A stretch of DNA of 13,285 bases from Saprospiraceae bacterium (GCA_020436955.1 JAGQWW010000036.1:1-13285), one strand, 5' to 3'; shown: positions 1 to 7,311, counted from the first letter of the stretch. Program-made: numbers and translations. The notes: generated from the sequence alone by a model not told the origin.

Positions 1-1183
1 CGCGGTCTTCTAAATGGGTACCGCCTTTAATGGTTACATTATCACCAATCTTAACATTCTTATCGATGATAGCATGGTCGATTACGCAGTGGTCACCAAT
101 ACCCATGGGTGTTTCCTGGGCCTTAATCATCTCGTCGATGGTTTGATAAAAATCAGAACCCATCATAATGGTATTGGAAATACTGGTGCCCTTTCCAATA
201 CGAGAGCGAATACCGATGACTGATTGCGAAATAGACTCTCCGTGTATGATACAACCTTCAGATACCACAGCTTTGTCCATCCGGGTACCAAATATTTTCG
301 ATGGTGGCAACATGCGCGCTCTAGTGTAAACCGGATTGTTATTGTCAAACAGGTTAAACTGAGGGATGTCTGAAGTCAGAGCAATATTGGACTCAAAGAA
401 AGAGCTGATAGTTCCGATATCTGTCCAGTAACCATTGAATTGGAAAGAAGAAACTTTCATACCTGCTTCAATAGCTTTTGGTATCAATTCCTTTCCAAAA
501 TCAGTAGCATCCGGATTTTCGTCAAATAATTGCTGAAGCGCTTGTTTGTTAAAAATGTAAATACCCATGGAAGCCAGGTAATCTCTTCCTGCTGCATGAT
601 CCTCTTCCGGCATCTCAGATTTCCAGTTTTCCAATACATCTGGTTTGGGCTTTTCAATGAAGCTTTCAATTACTCCATCTCCATTTACCTTCATGATGCC
701 AAATCCGGTAGCATCTTTTGCAGTACAAGGAATTGTTGCAATGGAAATAGCTGCATTTTGCTTGATGTGGTTTTCAGCAAAAGCTTCAAAATCCATTTGA
801 TATAAATGGTCACCGGAAAGAATCAACACATAATCGTGGTCGTGATTTACCAGGTGGTGCATGCTTTGACGTACTGCATCTGCTGTACCCTGGTACCACT
901 GGTCACTGGAGCGGGTTTGCTCAGCAGCAAGTATGTCTACAAAACCCGGATTAAAAACATCAAAGTGATAAGTGTTTTTGATATGTGTATTTAGAGAAGC
1001 AGAATTGAACTGCGTTAGGACAAACATACGTTTGACACCTGAGTTGATACAGTTACTGATAGGAATGTCAATCAATCTGTATTTACCACCAATTGGTACT
1101 GCAGGTTTTGAACGTTGATCCGTTAAAGGATATAATCTACTTCCTACCCCGCCTCCTAGAATTAAACATATCATTTTTATCAT
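1..1183 (-). CDS. glgC: Glucose-1-phosphate adenylyltransferase (ADP-glucose pyrophosphorylase), 3' end outside window
   Basis: Makes ADP-glucose from ATP and glucose-1-phosphate, the committed step of bacterial glycogen synthesis in the cytoplasm. About 394 codons are visible, with no stop before the left edge; family length of about 420-430 suggests only a few tens of residues are missing. Visible signatures are the nucleotide-binding N-terminus LILGGGVGSRLYPLT (residues 7-21), KPAVPIGGKYRLIDIPISNC (26-45), SGDHLYQMD (123-131) and the sugar-phosphate motif FIEKP (175-179). Downstream come turns typical of the C-terminal left-handed beta helix (GESISQSVIGIRSRIGKGTS). The RLIDIPISNCINSG and VLTQFNSASLN stretches recall cyanobacterial/plant enzymes more than the E. 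coli type. Start taken at ATG 1183; an in-frame ATG at 1174 also keeps the motif, and neither has a Shine-Dalgarno. It lies 138 bp downstream of glgA on the same strand, so they are probably co-transcribed. Identity is secure; allosteric type is not readable. Confidence 0.96.
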   Translation of the reverse strand, partial: MIKMICLILGGGVGSRLYPLTDQRSKPAVPIGGKYRLIDIPISNCINSGVKRMFVLTQFNSASLNTHIKNTYHFDVFNPGFVDILAAEQTRSSDQWYQGTADAVRQSMHHLVNHDHDYVLILSGDHLYQMDFEAFAENHIKQNAAISIATIPCTAKDATGFGIMKVNGDGVIESFIEKPKPDVLENWKSEMPEEDHAAGRDYLASMGIYIFNKQALQQLFDENPDATDFGKELIPKAIEAGMKVSSFQFNGYWTDIGTISSFFESNIALTSDIPQFNLFDNNNPVYTRARMLPPSKIFGTRMDKAVVSEGCIIHGESISQSVIGIRSRIGKGTSISNTIMMGSDFYQTIDEMIKAQETPMGIGDHCVIDHAIIDKNVKIGDNVTIKGGTHLEDR

Positions 1184-1260
1184 AGGGTTTTGACTTTGTG
1201 TAAATTGGTTAATAAGCCTAAAATATAGTTTAAATATTTATCCGGGTAATATTCAATCAT
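1180..1260 (-). CDS. Possible 26-residue leader ORF overlapping the glgC start
   Basis: In the glgA-glgC gap a short ORF starts at ATG 1260 and encodes a peptide beginning MIEYYPDKYLNYILGLL. Its TGA stop shares four bases with the glgC start (ATGA, 1183-1180), the classic arrangement for translational coupling. A purine-rich stretch (GGAAAGAAAA on the minus strand) precedes it. The peptide has plausible composition but matches no family I know. An ORF this short can arise by chance, so this is a low-confidence call resting mostly on the ATGA overlap. Confidence 0.22.
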   Translation of the reverse strand: MIEYYPDKYLNYILGLLTNLHKVKTL

Positions 1261-1321
1261 TTTATTTTCTTTCCCTACTAACATCCTTCAAACTGTCCAT
1301 TTCAGGACCATTGCTTCCTGC

Positions 1322-3043
1322 TTAATCGGTCTTTGTTTCTGCTGATTTTTTGGCAGGTGCTTTTTTGCTGACAGTTTTGCTCGTGGTTGTTTTTGTAGCA
1401 GCCTTTTTAGTAGTCGTGGATGCTTTTGTCGCTGGTGTCTTATCCGTTGCTGTTGTCTTTTTTGCAGCAGAGGTTGTTTTGGTTGCAGTTTTGGGCTTTG
1501 CTGTTGCTGCAGATTTAGCAACTGCAGGTTTTGTTGCTCTTTTTTTAGGAGCTGCAGCCGGTTTTGCTGCTTCCGTGGTTTCCTTTACAGCCACTTCATT
1601 CAAATTGCCAAGTTCCTGGTACATATCAATGTACTGCTGAACAGAATTCTCCCAGGAGAAGTCTACATTCATAATGTGATGCCGCAACTTTCCAAAATAT
1701 TCGCCACTATGGTACGCCTGTACAGCGCGATAAACGGCTCTGAAGGCATCTTCCAATTCAAATTGGTCAAAACGAATACCACGTCCACTACCATCCGGTT
1801 CACCAATGTCCGGAATGGTATCTCTCAAACCGCCAACTGAACGCACGATTGGCACTGTGCCATACCGGCAACTATACATCTGGTTTAATCCACAAGGTTC
1901 TACGCGGGAAGGCATCAAAAGGAAATCTGAACCGGCATATAGCTGATGTGCCAGCGTTTCATTGTATTCCAGAGAAGTATCGAAAAAGTTGAACAAGTCA
2001 TGTTTCATCCTTCTGAAAACATCATGTAAATAGGGCATACCTGTTCCCAGCACTACAAAAGAGGCTCTGATGCCACTGTGGTAGACTTTTCCAATCAAAT
2101 CAGGCAGAAGGTCAGCACCTTTTTCCGTAACCAATCGACCAATAAAAGTGAATAGGGGCGCACTCAAATCAATATTGAAGCGCTGGGCCAATACTTTCTT
2201 ATTTTCCCATTTATATTGTCCAATATCTTTTCCGTTATAATGGTGCTCTATCCTCGGGTCAGTTTGCGGATCCCAAACTGCTGCATCAATACCGTTGATG
2301 ATGCCCAGAGATTTATGTTGTTCGTGCCATAACAAGGACTCAAGTCCCAGTGAAGATTCTCTTAATTCCTGCAAATAGCCGGGGGACACGGTAGTAAGCC
2401 TCCAGCAACATTTGATACCACAAGCCAAAGGATTGATTACATTGTTCCAATCCAGTAAACCTCGTGCTTCAGCATCGAAATATGGAAGGAGGTACATCTT
2501 GTCCCAGTGGAATGCGCCATGGTATTGCCCGTTATGGATGGTTAATACCGTGGGTGTTTTGGCCAGGGCCTTATAATCTTCACAATACTTGACCATAAAT
2601 GGAATCAAGGCCGTATGGTGGTCATGGCAATGCAAAATTTTAGGATCCACATGTGGAGAATGGATCAACCAGATTAAGACAGCTTGCTGAAAGCACAACC
2701 ATCTTTCCACATCATCACCATACCCATATCCTCCCGGATCCTGATAGATACCAGGTCGGTCAAATTTTCCTGGAATATTTGCTACAAATAGGGGAAACCC
2801 TAACCGATAATTTTTATCCTGTTCAATACTGAAAGGCACATAATGGTTGTGAAGGCGAATCACACCTCTAAATACCTCCACCCATTCTGTCTCATGTATC
2901 CATTTCTGGCTGTACTTGGGTAAAACAACTCCAGTATCGACACCGGCTTCTTTTAAATATTTAGGTAAAGCTCCGACCACGTCACCCAAACCTCCGGCTT
3001 TCGCGGCAGGATAACATTCTGCAGAAATGTGAAGTATCTTCAT
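1322..3043 (-). CDS. glgA: Glycogen synthase (GT5, ADP-glucose type) with lysine-rich C-terminal tail
   Basis: Transfers glucose from ADP-glucose to the growing alpha-1,4-glucan. The product is 573 residues; the enzyme part (about 1-480) matches the usual 477-residue length of E. coli GlgA. Visible signatures are the N-terminal KAGGL motif (15-19, ADP-glucose binding), HCHDHHTALIP (138-148), NGIDAAVWDP (250-259), FIGRLVTEKG (300-309, phosphate-binding Arg/Lys) and the GT-B motif VEPCGLNQMY (381-390), with Glu382 at the conserved position. Residues 484-573 form an added tail made almost only of K, A, T, S and P (22 Lys, 1 Arg, 5 acidic), built from KKA, TKPA and TTKK-type words like histone H1 or bacterial H1-like proteins. 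It is probably disordered and strongly basic. It stays in frame to the stop with codon use like the rest, so it looks translated. The gene is first in a glgA-glgC pair; ATG 3043 starts directly at the conserved MKILHISAECYP. Confidence 0.97.
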   Translation of the reverse strand: MKILHISAECYPAAKAGGLGDVVGALPKYLKEAGVDTGVVLPKYSQKWIHETEWVEVFRGVIRLHNHYVPFSIEQDKNYRLGFPLFVANIPGKFDRPGIYQDPGGYGYGDDVERWLCFQQAVLIWLIHSPHVDPKILHCHDHHTALIPFMVKYCEDYKALAKTPTVLTIHNGQYHGAFHWDKMYLLPYFDAEARGLLDWNNVINPLACGIKCCWRLTTVSPGYLQELRESSLGLESLLWHEQHKSLGIINGIDAAVWDPQTDPRIEHHYNGKDIGQYKWENKKVLAQRFNIDLSAPLFTFIGRLVTEKGADLLPDLIGKVYHSGIRASFVVLGTGMPYLHDVFRRMKHDLFNFFDTSLEYNETLAHQLYAGSDFLLMPSRVEPCGLNQMYSCRYGTVPIVRSVGGLRDTIPDIGEPDGSGRGIRFDQFELEDAFRAVYRAVQAYHSGEYFGKLRHHIMNVDFSWENSVQQYIDMYQELGNLNEVAVKETTEAAKPAAAPKKRATKPAVAKSAATAKPKTATKTTSAAKKTTATDKTPATKASTTTKKAATKTTTSKTVSKKAPAKKSAETKTD

Positions 3044-3077
3044 GAAAATGATTTGAATTTTCTAACCTAGGATTTCC

Positions 3078-3085
3078 CAAAGCTA
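3078..3085 (-). promoter_or_regulatory. Possible -7 promoter element for glgA-glgC
   Basis: On the minus strand the sequence reads TAGCTTTG, a perfect match to the Bacteroidota -7 consensus TAnnTTTG, 34 bases upstream of the glgA ATG. I see no TTG/TTTG -33 box at the usual distance (about 17-23 bases), so this is a weak call. Confidence 0.3.
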
Positions 3086-3138
3086 AAAAGTGAAGCGCTC
3101 TTTTTATAATTTGAACCAACGATTTAGAGGTAACTTTA

Positions 3139-3206
3139 GAAAAAAAATATACACCCCTCATCTGTAATTAACAGCTGCGGGAATTGTACCCTGAAATGAA
3201 AGGTGT
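3139..3206 (-). terminator. Likely intrinsic terminator of the MFS transporter gene
   Basis: Read on the minus strand, an imperfect stem (arms 3196-3206 and 3151-3161, 9 of 11 positions paired) closes a 34-base loop that itself contains CAGCTG. It is followed directly by a T-rich run (complement of 3139-3150, eight consecutive T). It starts 12 bases after the transporter stop. The long loop and two mismatches keep confidence moderate. Confidence 0.42.
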
Positions 3207-3217
3207 AGAAAGTGAAT

Positions 3218-4489
3218 TTAGGAAGCATTTTGTTCAGCTTTTTCTTTTTTCATTTTAAAAAGAAAATTAAAAATCATCCAACCGGCCAATGTGAAAATAG
3301 CTGCTGAAACCATTGGAATAACCGGACTCAAGGCGTTGGTATACCCTGAAATGAGTGGAGGAATGGATTGTCCAACCGATACCATCGATTGATTGATACC
3401 CAAAATTTGCCCCTGTTGATCCGGTCTTGCCTGTTGGGAAACAAATGCCGTCAGATTTGGAGAGGTGATACCCTGGGCTACCGCTATAAAAGGGTTGAGC
3501 AAATAGAACCAGGTTGCCTGGTCAGGTAAAGCCACCATTCCTAAAAACATAGCCAGGAAAAAAGTAGAATAAGTAAGAATGACTTGGGGTCGGTATCGCT
3601 TTGACAACCATCGAACAATGACAGCCTGCGTGATGACCAGCCAAATACCAACCCAACCAAAAAGGCCACCAATTTCTTTTTCACCATAATTAAAAACCTG
3701 TATCAAATAGGCACCAAAAAACTGGGTAAAAAAGGCAAACCCAAGCGATAGCAATAAAACGACTGAAAAGGTTTTTCTCAGATTGGATTCTCTAAAACTG
3801 GTAGCGATATTTTGAAATCCTTTTGTGAAGGTAACCTTGGTGTCACTTTTCTGTTGCAAAGTCTCCGGAAATCGGAATCTGACCAAAAGGATGTTTATAA
3901 GTGTCAATCCTGCCGTGAACCAGAAAGGAGTAGCATGATTGAACCAGGAAACCACCGTATTGTCAGCCAATATCCCCCCTATGGTTGGCCCAAGGATGAA
4001 TCCCAGACCAAAGGCAGCACCCACCATCCCGAAGTTCCTTGCCTTCGATTCAGCCGTTGAAATGTCAGCAATGGCAGAAAAGGCAATCGAAATATTTCCG
4101 CCCGTAAAACCCGGCAACATCCTCGCAAAAAACAACAACCAAATATTTTTGGTCATAATGGCCACCCCAAAAAGCAAATACCCAATCATCGTTCCTACCA
4201 GGGCAACAGATAAGATAGGCTTCCGTCCATGTCTATCGGATAATGCACCCAATACCGGAGCCCCAAAAAACTGCATCATCGGGTAACAGGCCAGCAACAA
4301 TCCATACAACATCGAAGTAGTAGTATCCGGCAACCCGGTCACCACCAACGCTTCCAATGCTTCCGGAGTAGCTGTCTCAGGTGCAAAAAACAAAGCAGGA
4401 ATAACAGGTATCACTATCGTAACACCCAACATGTCCATAAAAACCGTAATAAAAATGGTAACAAATGGAGATCGCTTCCCCTGAGCCAT
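3218..4489 (-). CDS. MFS efflux transporter, TetA-like DHA1 (12-TM) family
   Basis: Predicted inner-membrane proton-driven antiporter exporting a small molecule; the substrate cannot be read from sequence. The 423 residues are mostly hydrophobic with about 12 membrane segments. Helix 1 (about 9-34) reads as in Tet-type exporters. The loop between helices 2 and 3 carries MFS motif A, GALSDRHGRKP (81-91), with its conserved Asp and Arg. Helix 5 carries antiporter motif C as GLGFILGPTIGG (161-172), which marks exporters rather than importers. A periplasmic insert of about 25 residues (35-58) lies between helices 1 and 2. The C-terminus is a short lysine-rich cytoplasmic tail. No adjacent TetR-type regulator or membrane-fusion partner is visible, so specific drug resistance should not be assumed. 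It is apparently monocistronic, with its own terminator and a candidate promoter. Confidence 0.9.
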   Translation of the reverse strand: MAQGKRSPFVTIFITVFMDMLGVTIVIPVIPALFFAPETATPEALEALVVTGLPDTTTSMLYGLLLACYPMMQFFGAPVLGALSDRHGRKPILSVALVGTMIGYLLFGVAIMTKNIWLLFFARMLPGFTGGNISIAFSAIADISTAESKARNFGMVGAAFGLGFILGPTIGGILADNTVVSWFNHATPFWFTAGLTLINILLVRFRFPETLQQKSDTKVTFTKGFQNIATSFRESNLRKTFSVVLLLSLGFAFFTQFFGAYLIQVFNYGEKEIGGLFGWVGIWLVITQAVIVRWLSKRYRPQVILTYSTFFLAMFLGMVALPDQATWFYLLNPFIAVAQGITSPNLTAFVSQQARPDQQGQILGINQSMVSVGQSIPPLISGYTNALSPVIPMVSAAIFTLAGWMIFNFLFKMKKEKAEQNAS

Positions 4490-4509
4490 GGCTTTTTTAT
4501 TTAGGCTGC

Positions 4510-4517
4510 CAAAGGTA
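4510..4517 (-). promoter_or_regulatory. Possible -7 promoter element for the MFS transporter
   Basis: The minus strand reads TACCTTTG, a perfect TAnnTTTG match, 20 bases upstream of the transporter ATG. The place where a -33 box would lie is occupied by the 7-base repeat array beginning at 4525, and no TTTG is seen there. Confidence 0.3.
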
Positions 4518-4524
4518 GGTAAAT

Positions 4525-4588
4525 AGTCTTTGGTCTTCGATCTTTAGTCTTTTGAAATTTACGATTTACGGATTACGGTTTACGAGGT
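4525..4588. repeat. Heptanucleotide repeat array A
   Basis: About nine degenerate 7-base units. The first half repeats words like AGTCTTT and GGTCTTC (4525-4552). After one extra base near 4553 the word becomes ACGATTT, ACGGATT, ACGGTTT (4561-4581). The 24 bases 4561-4584 are the reverse complement of 4869-4892 with a single mismatch, so arrays A and B could pair across about 280 bases. The array lies just upstream of the MFS promoter region. Confidence 0.75.
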
Positions 4589-4644
4589 GTAGCTATCTCT
4601 AAGGTTTTGGACTCTTTTCTTTTCTCATTTTCCGTGCTTCGGGT

Positions 4645-4986
4645 GGTCACCCCCCTTCCCCCCCTCAAGTAGGGCGATAAGAGTTGAAGGGCTATTGGCT
4701 ATTAGCTTTTGGCCTTTTGCTTTTCGTAGTTCGTAACTCGAAATTCGAAAATATCCTTCATCCTTCATCCTCCATCTTAATTCATGGACTCGATCACCCC
4801 CCAACCCCCTCAAGGGGGCGGCAAATGCTGAAGGGCTTTTGGCTATTAGCTTTTGGCCTTTTGCTTTTCGTAAACCGTAAACCGTAAATCGTAATTCGAA
4901 AATATCCTTCATCCTCCATCTCCTATCCCCAATCTCCAATCTCCCATCCCCAATCAGTCACTCCCACCCATGATCCAAGTCATTTG
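4645..4986. repeat. Duplicated C-rich plus heptanucleotide repeat block B
   Basis: Two imperfect direct copies of one composite unit. Each has a C-rich segment (4645-4688 and 4792-4832) followed by an array with an exact 7-base period. Copy 1 runs 4689-4786 and copy 2 runs 4833 to about 4965, with traces to 4986. The word drifts along the array in the same order in both: TGGCTAT, TAGCTTT, TGGCCTT, TTGCTTT, TCGTAAx, TCGAAAA, TATCCTT, CATCCTC, and in copy 2 on to AATCTCC. From GGGCTxT to TCGAAAA, copy 1 has nine units and copy 2 ten, so the offset grows from 144 to 151 bases, exactly one unit. The C-rich part of copy 2 contains a 5-bp G/C hairpin with a TCAA loop (4805-4818). No gene is supported across 4490-5041. 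Confidence 0.8.
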
Positions 4987-5041
4987 AAAAATTTATTACT
5001 GGATTTACATTGTTCTATTATTCACCATTAAATATTTAGTC

Positions 5042-5221
5042 ATGTTCCGTCCTAAAATTAAAAATCATGCTTTCGAACGGATGGGCGATGGGTTTGCTCC
5101 CCGTATCGACTACGACCACTTTCTGGGTAGAAGTGCATTTGATGTACCATACGATGAAAAAGAAGAAGGTGATCAACCCGTAAAAAAAGAAAAGAAGAAG
5201 AGAGAAAATTTTGATGAATAG
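5042..5221 (+). CDS. Small charged protein of unknown function, 59 residues
   Basis: An ATG-to-TAG frame encoding a protein that begins MFRPKIKNHAFERMGDGFAP and continues RIDYDHFLGRSAFDVPY. The last 22 residues (about 38-59) are almost all charged (Glu/Lys-rich) and likely disordered. No signal peptide, membrane segment or family recognised. The mixed, non-repetitive composition and a clean start just outside the repeat block argue for a real gene. A TTTG at 4983-4986 lies 19 bases before TACATTGT, a poor but correctly spaced Bacteroidota-type promoter. The stop lies 8 bases from the converging EamA gene with no terminator between. Moderate confidence only. Confidence 0.5.
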   Translation: MFRPKIKNHAFERMGDGFAPRIDYDHFLGRSAFDVPYDEKEEGDQPVKKEKKKRENFDE

Positions 5222-5229
5222 GTTGCGGT

Positions 5230-6105
5230 CTAATGGCTAAGTGCGATAAGTACAATAGCCACCAATGACAAACCAACACCAATCCAGTTGATGGATGATA
5301 ATCTCTCTTTGAATAGTACATAGGCCAGGAGGGCTGAAAGTGCAATAATGCCTACGTTATTGACCGGGAAAGCCACTGATCCCTCCATGCCGATACCAAG
5401 AACCTTCAGCAGGTAATAAATACTGAAAAAGTTGGGAACCCCCAATCCAATGCCTGCAAGGAGGTTCTTGGTTTTCCATTGCATCTTTCCGGAAGCAATG
5501 CCACCAATCAATCCTATGCTCCCCAATAAGCCAGCCATTCCAAAAAGGGTAGCAATAAATCCAACATCTGCATTTTCAGTATTGATTTGTTCTACTTCAA
5601 AAAGCAGAATTTCTATACAACCGCTTATAATCAAGGTTAGGATAGGGAAAATGTACAACCAACGTGCCTTGTGCTTGATACGCTCAATGGTTTCTTCAGA
5701 TGGTTTATTGGTAAAAAGGATGGCTAATAATGCTGCAACGAGGCCGGTGATTTTTAGCCAGCCTGCAGATTCCTGGTAAAAAAGGAGGGTCCATGCAACG
5801 GACATCACGATTGACATCTTTTGCATAACCGCTCCGACAGTCACACCGAATTGTTGAATCGTATAAGCTGCCGTATTAAACCCAACGATAAAAAGTCCAC
5901 CTAGCGCAAGCGCATAAGGAAACCACGATTTTTCTACGATGGAAGGTTGCAATGGGAAATGGCCCAGCATTACCCAGCCACATAATACACAGACTATATA
6001 GTTGACCACGATAGCCTGGTAGGTATTAATCTCGTATTTCGGAAACCATTTGAACAGGAATCCGAGCAGGGTAGAACTTAAGATGGATAATGCCAGATAA
6101 ATCAT
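5230..6105 (-). CDS. EamA/DMT-superfamily transporter
   Basis: A 291-residue, almost entirely hydrophobic protein with about ten predicted membrane helices arranged as two EamA repeats of five. They are split by a charged cytoplasmic linker around residues 133-147 (NKPSEETIERIKHKARW). The first repeat ends with the typical ...WTLLFYQESAGWLKITGLVAALLAILF pattern and the second with ...LLAYVLFKERLSSINWIGVGLSLVAIVLI, where a helix with Glu before the last helix is characteristic of this family. Members export or import metabolites such as amino acids or nucleotide sugars; the substrate here is unknown. It is divergent from trxB with a 189-bp gap and has a good promoter candidate. Confidence 0.87.
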   Translation of the reverse strand: MIYLALSILSSTLLGFLFKWFPKYEINTYQAIVVNYIVCVLCGWVMLGHFPLQPSIVEKSWFPYALALGGLFIVGFNTAAYTIQQFGVTVGAVMQKMSIVMSVAWTLLFYQESAGWLKITGLVAALLAILFTNKPSEETIERIKHKARWLYIFPILTLIISGCIEILLFEVEQINTENADVGFIATLFGMAGLLGSIGLIGGIASGKMQWKTKNLLAGIGLGVPNFFSIYYLLKVLGIGMEGSVAFPVNNVGIIALSALLAYVLFKERLSSINWIGVGLSLVAIVLIALSH

Positions 6106-6145
6106 GGACCGGGTTTGGTAAAATGCATTTTTCGAACGAAAGCTG

Positions 6146-6173
6146 CAAAGATAGGTTTCCTCACCGATTCAAA
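6146..6173 (-). promoter_or_regulatory. Candidate Bacteroidota-type promoter of the EamA gene
   Basis: On the minus strand a TTTG (6173-6170) is followed after 16 bases by TATCTTTG (6153-6146), matching the -33 TTTG and -7 TAnnTTTG consensus, with spacing at the short end. The -7 box is 40 bases upstream of the ATG at 6105. It is the best promoter match in the window. Confidence 0.5.
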
Positions 6174-6244
6174 CTTTTAAACATGCAATAGGTTCTTAAT
6201 TAGAATTTGTGTCCTACATCACCTTACAGGCTTGGTAATATTTT

Positions 6245-6252
6245 TATTTTTG
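6245..6252 (+). promoter_or_regulatory. Possible -7 element for trxB
   Basis: TATTTTTG matches TAnnTTTG and lies 42 bases before the trxB ATG, but the region is T-rich, and the nearest TTTG (6206-6209) is 35 bases upstream, too far for a normal -33 box. Weak call. Confidence 0.25.
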
Positions 6253-6294
6253 CCTTCCTTTTGAAAAAAATCAGTTAATCATAAATAAGATACA

Positions 6295-7230
6295 ATGGCT
6301 GAAAAACATAAATGTGTCATTATCGGAAGTGGCCCTGCAGGTTACACCGCAGCAGTATACGCAGCACGAGCTAACATGGATCCAGTACTTTTCACTGGAC
6401 AGGAGCCTGGCGGTCAGCTGATGATCACCACTGACGTGGAAAACTATCCTGGTTATCCGGAAGGTGTACAAGGCCCACAAATGATGGAAGACTTCAGAAA
6501 ACAAGCTGAACGTTTTGGAACCGTTATTCGCTATGAGTTGGTAGAGAAAGTAGATTTTACCGGTCCGGTACACAAAATGTGGACTACTGAAGGTAACGAA
6601 GTACATGCCGACTCAGTGATTATTGCTACAGGTGCCAGTGCAAAATGGTTGGGCCTTGAGTCTGAAAAGCGTCTGATGAGCAAAGGAGTATCTGCCTGTG
6701 CAGTATGTGACGGATTCTTTTTCCGTGGTCAGGAAGTCGCCATCGTAGGTGGAGGTGACACTGCAGCTGAAGAAGCAACCTATCTAGGCAAATTGTGTAA
6801 AAAAGTACACATGTTGGTAAGAAGAGATGAGTTGAGAGCTTCCAAAATTATGCAAGAGCGTGTTTTCAAAGCAGAAAATATCGAAGTACACTGGAACACT
6901 TCCACTAAGGAAATTCTGGGTGACGAAACCGTACAAGGTGTAAGAATCATCAACAACGAAACCAAAGAAGAAAAGGATCTAAATGTAACCGGATTCTTCG
7001 TGGCTATTGGTCATAAACCAAACACCGATATCTTCAAAGGTTTCTTGGATATGGACGAGACCGGATACCTTAAAACAGTTCCTGGTACTTCCTTCACCAA
7101 TATCGAAGGTGTATTTGCCAGCGGCGATGCGCAAGACAAAGTATATCGCCAGGCCGTAACTGCAGCCGGTTCAGGTTGTATGGCAGCCCTTGATGCAGAG
7201 CGCTATTTGGCAGCGAAGGGGATTATTTAG
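6295..7230 (+). CDS. trxB: Thioredoxin reductase (NADPH, FAD)
   Basis: Reduces thioredoxin with NADPH through FAD and a redox-active disulfide in the cytoplasm. The 311 residues match the low-molecular-weight family length of about 310-320. In order: FAD-binding GSGPAG (11-16), GGQLMITTDVENYPG (39-53), ATGASAKWLG (111-120), the redox pair in ACAVCDG (Cys135 and Cys138), the NADPH Rossmann motif GGGDTAAEEA (152-161), the 2'-phosphate-binding arginines in LVRRDELRASK (174-184), and the C-terminal FAD motif ASGDAQD followed by RQAVTAAGSG. All key residues are present, including the arginines favouring NADPH. Codon use is homogeneous, with more C-ending codons than its neighbours, as expected for a well-expressed gene. 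No Shine-Dalgarno is visible. It is probably monocistronic, with a strong terminator after it. Confidence 0.97.
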   Translation: MAEKHKCVIIGSGPAGYTAAVYAARANMDPVLFTGQEPGGQLMITTDVENYPGYPEGVQGPQMMEDFRKQAERFGTVIRYELVEKVDFTGPVHKMWTTEGNEVHADSVIIATGASAKWLGLESEKRLMSKGVSACAVCDGFFFRGQEVAIVGGGDTAAEEATYLGKLCKKVHMLVRRDELRASKIMQERVFKAENIEVHWNTSTKEILGDETVQGVRIINNETKEEKDLNVTGFFVAIGHKPNTDIFKGFLDMDETGYLKTVPGTSFTNIEGVFASGDAQDKVYRQAVTAAGSGCMAALDAERYLAAKGII

Positions 7231-7293
7231 GCGGAGCGCGGGATGCGGTTTGCGGGACGCGGAGTGCGTTATGCGTGACGCGTGATACGTGAA
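7231..7293. repeat. Heptanucleotide repeat array C, directly after the trxB stop
   Basis: Nine consecutive 7-base units with no slippage. They begin at the first base after the trxB TAG: GCGGAGC, then GCGGGAT and GCGGTTT, drifting to GCGTGAC, GCGTGAT and ACGTGAA. GC-rich compared with surrounding intergenic DNA. Bases 7240-7255 are the perfect reverse complement of 7367-7382, so arrays C and C' can bracket the terminator with an outer 16-bp stem. Confidence 0.8.
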
Positions 7294-7311
7294 GTTCTCT
7301 ATGGTTTTAAT

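Noticed and set aside
1288..1521. Gln/Lys-rich 77-codon minus-strand ORF inside the end of glgA
   Set aside because: It is the Lys/Ala/Thr-coding tail of glgA read in another frame; the low-complexity DNA keeps several frames open. Its plus-strand Ala/Val-rich counterpart is rejected for the same reason.
3218..4489. Tetracycline resistance gene
   Set aside because: The protein is TetA-like in motifs A and C, but there is no adjacent TetR-type repressor and substrate cannot be told from these motifs; general MFS exporter is the supportable call.
4625..4939. Minus-strand 104-codon ORF across repeat block B, with the string RKAKGQKLIA occurring twice
   Set aside because: The repeated peptide only mirrors the DNA repeat. 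The frame survives because both copies lie in the same phase, and there is no domain or plausible start context.
4525..4986. CRISPR array
   Set aside because: The repeating unit is 7 bases with no conserved long repeat, no unique spacers of 25-40 bases, and no cas genes in the window.
4645..4986. Insertion sequence or MITE
   Set aside because: No transposase fragment, no clear terminal inverted repeats bounding the block and no target-site duplication; the two copies are tandem with a 7-base internal period.
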